Shown: positions 8,812 to 16,900 of the stretch, one piece after another
How positions within the stretch are numbered: position 1 is the first letter of the stretch
How the letters are laid out: the number at the start of each line of letters is the position of its first letter
DNA from: Azospirillum formosense
Lineage (GTDB): Bacteria > Pseudomonadota > Alphaproteobacteria > Azospirillales > Azospirillaceae
Direction of reading: 5' to 3'
DNA: 64,000 nucleotides
NCBI RefSeq assembly: GCF_040500525.1
Contig: NZ_CP159404.1
Location: 62,001 to 126,000 of the forward strand
Program-made: the position numbers and the translations under genes
The notes under the pieces: generated by a model
What the model was told of the DNA's origin: nothing
Database searches by the model: none
The model's input: only the letters and a program-made list of their open reading frames with translations

Positions 8812-9182
8812 ATGACCACGGACGCCGCGGCCCTGGGAATGGAGGCGTGTGCGTGCCGCCCTGAGCCCCGCTTCCGCGGCACGCGCGCGCAAGCGGTTTC
8901 GGCGTTCCTTCCCGGTGGCCGTCGGTCCGGCGCCTGCGCGGCGCCTGCCGTCCCGTCCTTGTCGTCGTTTTCAGTGCCTTTGTTGCCCTGTCTCGTCCCT
9001 TTCCTCGTCGGTTCTGTGGGGGCCTCCCTCCGGTCCGCATCCCGGATTAGGACACCCCTGGCCGTCGTATCGGCCGGTGCCGATGCACGCATAGGCACGG
9101 AATAGGTCTGTGGACGCTATCAAAGGGCGGATGGCGGGTAAACCTACATAAAGTGCAAGATAAATATCCCCTTCGCAGCGTC

Positions 9183-9210
9183 CCAAAGGGAAAGCCGTCT
9201 GCCACTTTGG
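9183..9210. promoter_or_regulatory. CCAAAG-N16-CTTTGG element
   Basis: The half-sites CCAAAG (9183-9188) and CTTTGG (9205-9210) have nearly the same spacing as in the inverted repeat at 6573-6607, with GGGA/GGAA following the first half-site in both. Candidate shared operator of the EPS units. Confidence 0.4.
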
Positions 9211-9460
9211 TCGATTGTGGAGAAAGTGGGGGATGCCGCGCGCACTGCGGAGAAATAACGGCTGATTGCTATGAAAAGGCGGCGAACCGGGGTGGCATTC
9301 GGACTTCATCACTCCGCTGAGGCGGGCCTTGTTGTGCGACGCACAAGAAATAGGGGCGAAAGCAGAGCAGCCAGCGGGGCTGTGCTTTCGATTATTGCCG
9401 TTTTGTGTCGCGAGCGGAAGTCGGAAACGCTCCACCGCACACGCTGTCCAGACACGCCAA

Positions 9461-9484
9461 CGCCCGGCCACGAGGGGCCGGGCG
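9461..9484 (-). terminator. Terminator of the CBM60/beta-helix gene
   Basis: A perfect 9-bp stem (CGCCCGGCC/GGCCGGGCG) with a 6-base loop begins 34 bp after the stop codon. The minus-strand tail is only moderately T-rich (TTGGCGTGTCT). Confidence 0.6.
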
Positions 9485-9517
9485 CGGACGTTGCCGAAGG
9501 GGCGTAACGCCGATCGA

Positions 9518-11683
9518 TCAGATGATCGGGTTGGCCTTGGAGACCGAGGAGATGGTGTTGTTGGTCACCGTCTGCTTGATGTTGTCGGCGATGTTGATCG
9601 CCGCACGGCCGTTGTTGTTGTAGAAGGTGTTGTCGTACAGGCTCAGCGTGATCGACCCGGCGCCCTTCAGGTGTTCCAGGATGCCGCCGTTGTTGTTGAA
9701 GATCTCGTTGCCGTAGATCTTGTAGGTGACGTTGGTGCCCTGGTTCTGGCCGATGGAGATGCCGACGTTCGAGTTGCCGTAGATCGTGTTGTTGTAGATC
9801 TCGGTGCTCGACTTGGCGAGGATGCCGGCGCCGCGCGGGTTCGAATATATCACGTTGTCGTGGATCTTCAGCGTGCTGTTGGCCTGGCTGTGGTCGTGGT
9901 ACAGGCCGTGCGACCGGCCGTCGCCGCCGCCGCTGCCGTTGTTGAAGATCGTGTTGCCGGCGATCTCGCCGCTCAGGATGCGGCCGTTCCAGCCCGAATA
10001 CACCGCATCGGTCCGCCAGCCGTTGTCGCTGATGACGTTGTTGGTGAAGTACTGGTTGGCGTTGTCGGCGGAGTAGTGGACGAGGCCGTAGCCGCCGTTG
10101 CCGTCGATCGTGGAATGATCGATGCGCAGGTTGTTGGAGGTGCCGCTGATCACCACGCCCGAACCGCGGTTGTCGACGATCTGCGAGTTGGTGACCTTCA
10201 CGTTGTTGGCGCCACCGTTCAGCAGCAGGCCGGTGTCGTTCGAACCCGTCATCGTCAGGTTGTCGAACGTGATGTTGTCCTTGTTGTTCAGGCTGACCGC
10301 GAAGCTGGCGCCGCTCTTGGCCTTGATGACCGGGTCGGCGCCGGTGCCGTAGGCGCCGTAGATGATCGGCTTGTCGGCGGTGCCGGAGGTCGAGACCAGC
10401 AGGCTGTCGGTCCAGGTCTCGCCACGCTCGAACAGGACCAGCGAGCCGGCGGCGAAGTTGGTGGAGTTCACCTTGGCCAGCGACTTCCAGGCCTGGTTCG
10501 GGTTGTTGCCCGAGTTGCTGTCGTTGCCGTGCGTCGCGTCGATGTAGAAGACCTGCGAGGCCGGGGTCGCCGGGTAATCCGACGTGCCGCCGCTCGGGTT
10601 CGACGGGGCGGGCGGGGCCGTCGGCGTCGTGGGGGTGGTCGGCGCGGTCGGCGTGGTCGGAGTGGTCGGCGTCGTGGTCGAGGAGGGGAAGAACTCCTTC
10701 GGCGCGGCGACGACCAGGGTGCCGTCCCACCACATGCCGGACTGGCCCTTCACCACGTCCTTGCCGTCGAGCGCGCCCTTGTCATAGGTGACGGAGGCGT
10801 CGGTCGGATTGACGGCGTTGCCGTTGATGGTGATCTTGTTGACGATCAGGTTGCGGTCCTGACCGTTCACGAAGCCATCGTTGTCGTACTGGATCTGGAC
10901 CTTGTGGGCCTGGCCGGGGGCGATGTCGGCAGTGAAGCTGTAGTCTTTGGCGGCGGTGCCGGCGGAACCCTCGCCGATGACCTTGCCGTCCACCATCACC
11001 TTGAAGTGCGGGGCCACGCCGCCCGCCACGTTGCCGGCGGCGTTGACGACGATCTTCGTGGCGCCCGTCACCGCCTCGGCGGTCGCGGCGGGGAAGAAGT
11101 CCTTGGGCGCGGCGACGACCAGGGTGCCGTTCCACCACATGCCGGACTGGCCCTTGACCACGTCCTTGCCGTCGAGCGCGCCCTTGTCGTAGGTCACCGA
11201 CGGGTCGGCCGCGTCGAGCGCGTGGCCGTTGATGGTGATCTTGTTGACGATCAGGTTGCGGTCCTGACCGTTCGCCACGCCGTCGTTGTCGTACTGGATC
11301 TGGATCTTGTGGGCCTGATCCGCGGTGACGTTGGCGTTGAAGGTGAAGTCCTTGGCGTCGGTGCCGGCGGAGCCTTCGCCGATGACCTTGCCGTCCACCA
11401 TCACCTTGAAGTGCGGGGCGATGCCGCCCGCGACATGGCCAGCCGCGTTGATGACGATCTTCGTGGCGTTGTCGGCGGTCGCGGCGGCGTCGGCCAGGGC
11501 CAGCGGCTGCGCGGTCTGCAGGGCCTGCGCCTGGAGGAGGGAGGCCGGCGTCGCGAAGGAATCGGCGGTGGACACGGAGGTCTCGCTGATGGTCAGATGC
11601 GCCGTGTCGGCGCCGAGATCACCGGCGTAGTTGGTGTGGTCGGTCAGATCCTGATGGTGAAGGTCGATACCCAGATCGTCCAT
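9518..11683 (-). CDS. Two CBM60-like modules plus right-handed beta-helix: probable exported EPS lyase, epimerase or binding protein
   Basis: A 721-residue modular protein. After an acidic N-terminal region, two 135-residue copies (about 75-207 and 210-342) resemble the calcium-dependent xylan-binding module CBM60: QYDNDG-x-NGQDRNLIVNKI, then YDKGALDGKDVV and GMWW-x-GTLVVAAP. A Thr/Pro linker (PTTPT units, about 343-372) leads to a beta-helix of pectate-lyase type (about 378-721) with VFYIDATHGND, GRSHGLYHD and many N-x-I/V coils. No Sec or Tat signal, LPXTG or RTX repeat is seen, so export, if any, would need another route such as a type I system. The ATG at 11683 (AGAGAG upstream) is preferred over GTG at 11692. 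The beta-helix half is closely related to the frameshifted gene at 4960-6200. Enzymatic activity is inferred, not shown. Confidence 0.85.
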   Translation of the reverse strand: MDDLGIDLHHQDLTDHTNYAGDLGADTAHLTISETSVSTADSFATPASLLQAQALQTAQPLALADAAATADNATKIVINAAGHVAGGIAPHFKVMVDGKVIGEGSAGTDAKDFTFNANVTADQAHKIQIQYDNDGVANGQDRNLIVNKITINGHALDAADPSVTYDKGALDGKDVVKGQSGMWWNGTLVVAAPKDFFPAATAEAVTGATKIVVNAAGNVAGGVAPHFKVMVDGKVIGEGSAGTAAKDYSFTADIAPGQAHKVQIQYDNDGFVNGQDRNLIVNKITINGNAVNPTDASVTYDKGALDGKDVVKGQSGMWWDGTLVVAAPKEFFPSSTTTPTTPTTPTAPTTPTTPTAPPAPSNPSGGTSDYPATPASQVFYIDATHGNDSNSGNNPNQAWKSLAKVNSTNFAAGSLVLFERGETWTDSLLVSTSGTADKPIIYGAYGTGADPVIKAKSGASFAVSLNNKDNITFDNLTMTGSNDTGLLLNGGANNVKVTNSQIVDNRGSGVVISGTSNNLRIDHSTIDGNGGYGLVHYSADNANQYFTNNVISDNGWRTDAVYSGWNGRILSGEIAGNTIFNNGSGGGDGRSHGLYHDHSQANSTLKIHDNVIYSNPRGAGILAKSSTEIYNNTIYGNSNVGISIGQNQGTNVTYKIYGNEIFNNNGGILEHLKGAGSITLSLYDNTFYNNNGRAAINIADNIKQTVTNNTISSVSKANPII
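10701..11510 (-). repeat. Tandem 405-bp repeat encoding the twin CBM60-like modules
   Basis: Two head-to-tail copies with a 405-bp period (135 codons), for example GGCGCGGCGACGACCAGGG at 10701 and again at 11106. The copies are nearly identical over long stretches, indicating a recent internal duplication or continuing gene conversion. Confidence 0.85.
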
Positions 11684-11705
11684 GGTCTGCACTCTCTATG
11701 CTTGT

Positions 11706-11761
11706 GGGGACGCCACCGCGTTGGGTGGCCAGCGGGGCCGGCACGCGGTCGGTGCGTCCCC
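11706..11761 (-). repeat. Nested stem in the leader of the CBM/beta-helix gene
   Basis: GGGGACGCCACC and GGTGCGTCCCC pair with one bulged base, enclosing ACCGCG/CGCGGT. There is no T-run. The position, 23-78 bp upstream of the start codon, suggests an mRNA leader structure. Confidence 0.45.
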
Positions 11762-12043
11762 TTCCTTTCGGTTAGCGCTCTAGCCTTTTGGCTTACCCCT
11801 TAAGACTAGCGGCTTCGCTGTGGCCTTAAATGGGACGATTTTAGGATAATAAATCTCAAATGCGTGATATTTGGATCACAGTGAGGCCGATCCGCACTGG
11901 TGGCGCGTCGTTCGGGCGCTGCAACCGGTAGGAAAAGCGTCGTGTCAACCCGTCGCGACGGCGGGATGGAACGGGGCGATGCGCAGCCGGGGATGGCGGT
12001 GCTGCGGACAAAAAAGAGGGTGCTTCCGAAATCGGACCATCCT

Positions 12044-12057
12044 TTGACCCGGGTCAA
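12044..12057 (+). promoter_or_regulatory. FNR/FixK-type anaerobox
   Basis: TTGACCCGGGTCAA is a perfect 14-bp palindrome fitting TTGAY-N4-RTCAA. A class II site centred 41.5 bp before transcription start would place the start near 12092, leaving about 22 nt to the ATG at 12114 and including its ribosome binding site. This geometry supports oxygen- or nitrogen-oxide-responsive control by a CRP/FNR-family activator. Confidence 0.65.
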
Positions 12058-12113
12058 TCCGCCGGAGCCGGTCCGGGCGTAGCCTCCCTCCATGCATTGC
12101 AAGGAGAGATGAC

Positions 12114-12260
12114 ATGGAGACGATGGTCTTTCTGGTGCTGGCGTTTCTGCTGACCGGCTTCCTGACGGCTCTGTCGGTGCTGGGCATGGCCACGCTGCAC
12201 GCCATGGTGCGGGTCATTCTTCCGGCCCGCCGCCCGGTGGCTCCCGTCCGGGTGTCCTGA
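12114..12260 (+). CDS. 48-residue single-span membrane protein
   Basis: Not recognised as a known family. One hydrophobic helix covers about residues 4-27 (MVFLVLAFLLTGFLTALSVL), followed by a short basic C-terminus (RVILPARRPVAPVRVS). AAGGAGAG lies 5 bases before the ATG, an excellent ribosome binding site. With the FNR-type box upstream, this is a probable micro-aerobically induced small membrane protein, perhaps an accessory subunit of a respiratory complex encoded elsewhere; that role is inference. An 8-bp inverted repeat follows the stop codon. Confidence 0.65.
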   Translation: METMVFLVLAFLLTGFLTALSVLGMATLHAMVRVILPARRPVAPVRVS

Positions 12261-12268
12261 CGGGGCCG

Positions 12269-12293
12269 TCTATAGGACCGGACCGCCTATAGA
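12269..12293. repeat. Inverted repeat between convergent genes
   Basis: TCTATAGG and CCTATAGA are separated by 9 bases, between the 48-residue gene and the convergent Lrp-type gene. It may be a weak bidirectional terminator, though there is no T-run. Confidence 0.4.
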
Positions 12294-12300
12294 ATATGAG

Positions 12301-12762
12301 TCAGAGGGGGAGGGGGCCTTCGTTCTTGACCTCCTCCATCACCGCGTAGGTGCGCGTCTCCCGAACGCCGGGCAGTGACAGCAGCACATCCCCCAGGAAC
12401 CGCCGGTAGGCCGCCATGTCGGCCACCCGCGTCTTCACCAGATAGTCGAACCCGCCGGCCACCATGTGGCATTCCAGAACCTCCGGCGCGTGCCGGATGG
12501 CCTGGGCAAAGCGGTCGAACACGTCGGGCGTCGTCTTGTCGAGCAGCACCTCGACGAACACCATCAGCCCGAAGCCCAGCCGGTGCGGATCGAGCCGCGC
12601 CGTGAACCCCGTGACATAGCCATCCTTCAGCAGCCGCCGCATCCGTTCGCCGGCGGTTGTGGCCGACAGGCCGACCCGCTCCGCCAGATCCACGGCGGAA
12701 ATCCTGCCGTCCATCTGCAGGATCGCCAGGATGCGCCGGTCGGTCCGGTCAAGCTCCGTCAT
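12301..12762 (-). CDS. Lrp/AsnC-family regulator, probable activator of proline catabolism (PutR-like)
   Basis: A 153-residue feast/famine regulator. The N-terminal helix-turn-helix (LDRTDRRILAILQMDGRIS, then LSATTAGERMRRL) covers about residues 3-60. An RAM ligand-binding domain follows to about 145. It diverges from proC and putA. In many alphaproteobacteria an Lrp-type PutR activates putA in response to proline; here PutA lacks its own DNA-binding domain, which fits. The ATG at 12762 with GGAG upstream is preferred over GTG at 12768. A palindrome at 12783-12803 lies just before it. The proline role is inferred from location. Confidence 0.85.
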   Translation of the reverse strand: MTELDRTDRRILAILQMDGRISAVDLAERVGLSATTAGERMRRLLKDGYVTGFTARLDPHRLGFGLMVFVEVLLDKTTPDVFDRFAQAIRHAPEVLECHMVAGGFDYLVKTRVADMAAYRRFLGDVLLSLPGVRETRTYAVMEEVKNEGPLPL

Positions 12763-12782
12763 TTTCACGCTCCATGCCGCCT

Positions 12783-12803
12783 TTGGCCGTTGATATCGCG
12801 GCC
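12783..12803. promoter_or_regulatory. Candidate Lrp-family operator
   Basis: TGGCCG-N9-CGGCCA is a perfect palindrome 21 bp upstream of the Lrp-type start and about 130 bp before proC. It is placed to serve autoregulation and control of the divergent gene. Confidence 0.4.
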
Positions 12804-12929
12804 AGTCGTCGAAAACAACCGTGGAGACACGGCAGGGTCCGCGATAGTCTCCGGATGCCGCAGTGGAACAAGCAAAACAAAGCGGACGCTGCGGTTTGCA
12901 AAGACGAATTGGATCGGGTGAGAGACACC

Positions 12930-13844
12930 GTGACCATCGACATTGGTCCCAAGGCTGCGGCTCCCAACGCTGCGGCCCCCAACGCTGCGGACGGTGCCGG
13001 ATCGGCGCCGGGCGGCGGCACGATCCTTCTGCTGGGCGCCGGGCGCATGGGCGGCGCCATGCTGCGCGGCTGGCTGGCGCAGGGCGTGCCGGCCGCCGCC
13101 ATTTCCATCGCCGACCCCAACCCGGCGCCGGATCTGGTCGATCTGGCCGCCCGGACCGGCGTCCGCGTGAATCCGGCGGACGGCGCCGCGGTCGATGCCG
13201 CCTCAGTTGATACCCTGGTGGTCGCGGTCAAGCCGCAGATGGTGGAGAGCGCCGCGGCGGGCGTGCTGGCGATGCTGGCGCCGCACACGCTGGTGTTGTC
13301 GATCATGGCGGGCAAGACGCTGGCCGACCTGCGCCGCCTGTTCCCGGCGGCGGGCAGCGTGGTGCGGGCGATGCCGAACCTTCCGGCGGCGGTCGGACGC
13401 GGCGCCACCGTCGCGGTGGCCGAGGCGGATTGCCCGGCGGATCGCAGGGAGCGCGCCGCGTCGCTGCTCACCGCCGTCGGGAGCCTGGAGTGGCTGGCCG
13501 ACGAGGCTCTGGTCGACGCCGCCACGGCGCTGTCCGGCTCCGGCCCCGCCTACGTCTTCTACCTCGTGGAGTGCCTGACCCGCGCCGGGGTCGAGGTGGG
13601 GTTGCCCGCCGACGTCTCGGAACGGCTGGCCCGCGCCACGGTCGAGGGGGCGGGGGCGCTGATGGGCGCCACCGGCCAGCCGGCGGCCGAGCTTCGCGCC
13701 GGCGTCACCTCCCCCGGCGGGACCACGGCGGCCGGCCTTTCCAAGCTGATGGCCGATGACCACCTCCAGAGTCTGTTGAACGCGACCCTGCGCGCGGCGG
13801 CCCAGCGTGCCGCCGAACTGGGCGGAACCGGCCCGAAAGCCTGA
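12930..13844 (+). CDS. proC: Pyrroline-5-carboxylate reductase
   Basis: Reduces 1-pyrroline-5-carboxylate to proline with NAD(P)H, in the cytoplasm. The Rossmann motif LLLGAGRMGGAML is near residues 31-43. The catalytic-site helix ALSGSGPAYVF and the C-terminal TSPGGTTAAGL signature are both intact. The conserved core is about 270 residues, with an Ala-rich N-terminal extension. The GTG at 12930 (304 residues, GAGAG upstream) is my choice; GTG 12918 and ATG 12855 are also in frame. It lies 68 bp before putA, which consumes proline to the same intermediate, so coexpression would need a regulated balance. Confidence 0.9.
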   Translation: MTIDIGPKAAAPNAAAPNAADGAGSAPGGGTILLLGAGRMGGAMLRGWLAQGVPAAAISIADPNPAPDLVDLAARTGVRVNPADGAAVDAASVDTLVVAVKPQMVESAAAGVLAMLAPHTLVLSIMAGKTLADLRRLFPAAGSVVRAMPNLPAAVGRGATVAVAEADCPADRRERAASLLTAVGSLEWLADEALVDAATALSGSGPAYVFYLVECLTRAGVEVGLPADVSERLARATVEGAGALMGATGQPAAELRAGVTSPGGTTAAGLSKLMADDHLQSLLNATLRAAAQRAAELGGTGPKA

Positions 13845-13912
13845 GAAGCACCCCCCTTTCACCATCAGGGACCGGCTCGCCCCCGGCCTGCGGATTCGAG
13901 CGGACGACACCG

Positions 13913-16900
13913 ATGAACAGCATGACCAACCCGACCGCCACCCGGGCCGCCACCCGGACCGCCACTCCGTCCGCCGCCTCCGGCAGCGCGGCGCCGTTCG
14001 CGGACTTCGCGCCGCCCATCCGTCCGGCGACCGAGCTGCGCGCCGCGGTCACCGCCGCCTACCGCCGGCCCGAGCCGGAATGCCTGCCCTTCCTGTTCGA
14101 GCTGGCGTCGCTGCCGCCCGGCATCGTCACCGCGGCGGCGGCCACCGCCCGCAAGCTGATCACCGCCCTGCGCGCCAAGCCGCGGGGCCGCGGCGTCGAG
14201 GGGCTGATCCACGAATACAGCCTGTCCAGCCAGGAGGGCATGGCGCTGATGTGCCTGGCGGAGGCGCTGCTGCGCATCCCCGACCACGCCACGCGCGACG
14301 CGCTGATCCGCGACAAGATCGCCGGCGGCGACTGGCAGGCGCATCTCGGCAAGGGCGGCTCGATGTTCGTCAACGCCGCCACCTGGGGCCTGCTGATCAC
14401 CGGCAAGCTGACCTCGGCGGGCGGCGAGCAGGCGCTGTCCTCCGCCCTGACGCGGCTGATCGCGCGCGGCGGCGAGCCGCTGATCCGCCGCGGCGTCGAT
14501 TTCGCCATGCGCATGATGGGCGAGCAGTTCGTCACCGGCCAGACGATCCAGGAAGCGCTGACCAACGCCCGCCCGATGGAGGCCGAGGGCTTCCGCTACT
14601 CCTACGACATGCTGGGCGAGGCGGCGCTGACGGCGGAGGACGCCGCGCGCTACTACGCCGACTACGAGAACGCCATCCACGCCATCGGCAAAGCGTCGGC
14701 GGGGCGCGGCGTCTATGAGGGGCCGGGCATCTCCATCAAGCTGTCGGCGATCCACCCGCGCTACTCCCGCGCCCAGGCCGACCGGGTGATGGACGAGCTG
14801 CTGCCGCGCGTGAAGGCGCTGGCGCTGCTCGCCAAGGGCTACGACATCGGCCTGAACATCGACGCCGAGGAGGCCGACCGGCTGGAGCTGTCGCTCGACC
14901 TGATGGAATCGCTGTGCTTCGACCCGGATCTGGCGGGCTGGAACGGCATCGGCTTCGTCGTCCAGGCCTACGGCAAGCGCTGCCCCTACGTCATCGACTT
15001 CCTGGTCGATCTGGCGCGGCGCAGCGGCCACCGGCTGATGATCCGGCTGGTCAAGGGCGCCTATTGGGACAGCGAGATCAAGCGCGCCCAGCTCGACGGG
15101 CTGCCCGACTTCCCGGTCTACACGCGCAAGGTCTACACCGACGTCTCCTACGTCGCCTGCGCCCGCAAGCTGCTGGCCGCCCCGGAGGCGGTCTTCCCGC
15201 AGTTCGCCACGCACAACGCCCAGACCCTCGCCACCATCTATGAGATGGCCGGCAGCGACTTCCAGGTCGGCAAGTACGAGTTCCAGTGCCTGCACGGCAT
15301 GGGCGAGCCGCTCTACAAGGAGGTCGTCGGCCCGCTGAAGCGGCCCTGCCGCATCTACGCGCCGGTCGGCACGCACGAGACGCTGCTGGCCTATCTGGTC
15401 CGCCGCCTGCTGGAGAACGGCGCCAACAGCTCCTTCGTCAACCGCATCGCCGACCCGGCGGTCCCGGTCGACGAGCTGATCGCCGATCCGGTGGCGGTCG
15501 CCAGGGCCATCGCCCCGGTGGGGGCGCCGCACGCGCTGATCGCCCTGCCGCGGAACCTCTACGCGCCGGAGCGGGCGAACTCCGCCGGCATCGACCTGTC
15601 CAACGAGACGGAGCTTGCCAGCCTGTCCGCCGCCCTGTCGGCGAGCGCCGCGATGACCTGGACCGCCGCGCCGCTGCTGGCCGACGGGGAGCGGTCGGGG
15701 ACGGCGCAGCCGGTGCGCAACCCCGCCGACCGCCGCGACGTGGTCGGCACGGTGACCGAGGCGAACGAGTCCCTGGTGGCGGAGGCCTTCGGCCACGCCG
15801 TCGCCGCGGCGTCCGCCTGGGCCGCCACCCCGCCGGAGGAGCGCGCCGCCTGCCTGTTCCGCGCCGCCGACACGATGCAGGAGCGGATGCCGACCCTGCT
15901 CGGCCTGATCGTCCGCGAGGCCGGCAAATCGCTGCCCAACGCCATCGCCGAGGTGCGCGAGGCCATCGACTTCCTGCGCTACTACGGGGCGCAGGTGCGC
16001 GACCGCTTCGACAACGCCACCCATCGCCCGCTGGGGCCGGTGGTCTGCATCAGCCCGTGGAACTTCCCGCTGGCCATCTTCTCCGGCCAGATCGCCGCGG
16101 CGCTGGCCGCCGGCAACCCGGTGCTGGCCAAGCCGGCCGAGGAAACCCCGTTGATCGCCGCCGAGGCGGTGCGCATCCTGCACGCGGCGGGCATCCCCGC
16201 CGGGGCGCTTCAGCTTCTCCCAGGCGCGGGCGAGGTTGGAGCCGCCCTGGTCGGGCACGAGGCGGTGCGCGGCGTGATGTTCACCGGCTCCACCGAGGTG
16301 GCGCGGCTGATCCAGCGCCAGCTCGCCGGGCGCCTGCTGCCGGACGGCGCGCCGATCCCGCTGATCGCCGAGACCGGCGGCCAGAACGCCATGATCGTGG
16401 ACAGCTCCGCCCTGGCCGAGCAGGTGGTCGGCGACGTGATCGCGTCCGCCTTCGACAGCGCCGGCCAGCGCTGCTCCGCCCTGCGCATCCTCTGCCTGCA
16501 GGAGGACGTGGCCGACCGCACGCTCGCCATGCTGAAAGGCGCCATGCGCGAACTGCGCATCGGCAACCCGGACCGGCTGGCCGTCGACGTCGGTCCGGTG
16601 ATCAGCGAGGAGGCCCGCGCCACCATCGCCGGCCACATCGAGGCGATGCGCGCCAAGGGCCGCAACGTGGAGTTCCTGCCGCTGCCCGCCGAGACGGCGG
16701 AGGGCACCTTCGTCGCCCCGACCGTGATCGAGATCCGCGGCATCGACGAGCTTGAGCGGGAGGTCTTCGGTCCGGTCCTGCACGTCGTCCGCTTCCGCCG
16801 CGACGATCTGGACGCCCTGGTGGACTCCATCAACGCCACCGGCTACGGCCTGACCTTCGGCCTGCACACCCGGATCGACGCGACCATCGAGCGGGTGACC

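Larger units (their letters stand above)
8718..9517. other. 800-bp non-coding region between two minus-strand EPS units
   Basis: Open frames here have the composition of GC-rich shadows and lack ribosome binding sites, so no gene is called. The stretch holds, from the glycosyltransferase outward, a 42-bp near-perfect palindrome (8770-8811), an AT-richer block at 9090-9300 that probably contains the promoter, the CCAAAG-N16-CTTTGG element (9183-9210), a CCACTTT/AAAGTGG inverted repeat (about 9203-9230), and the terminator of the upstream CBM/beta-helix gene (9461-9484). It would give the glycosyltransferase mRNA a long leader, or it may hide a small RNA. Confidence 0.6.
11684..12113. other. 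430-bp divergent control region between the CBM/beta-helix gene and a small membrane protein
   Basis: No gene seen. The CBM-gene side carries a nested stem (11706-11761) that would lie in its mRNA leader. The AT-rich centre (about 11800-11885) probably holds its promoter. The other side has an FNR/FixK-type box at 12044-12057 facing the 48-residue gene. Confidence 0.6.

Noticed and set aside
8758..9105. Plus-strand open frames in the 800-bp EPS intergenic region
   Set aside because: They overlap several equally long frames on the other strand, lack ribosome binding sites, and read through the 42-bp palindrome.
10584..10690. GGTCGGCGTG-type simple repeat
   Set aside because: It is the Thr/Pro linker of the CBM60/beta-helix protein, explained by coding.
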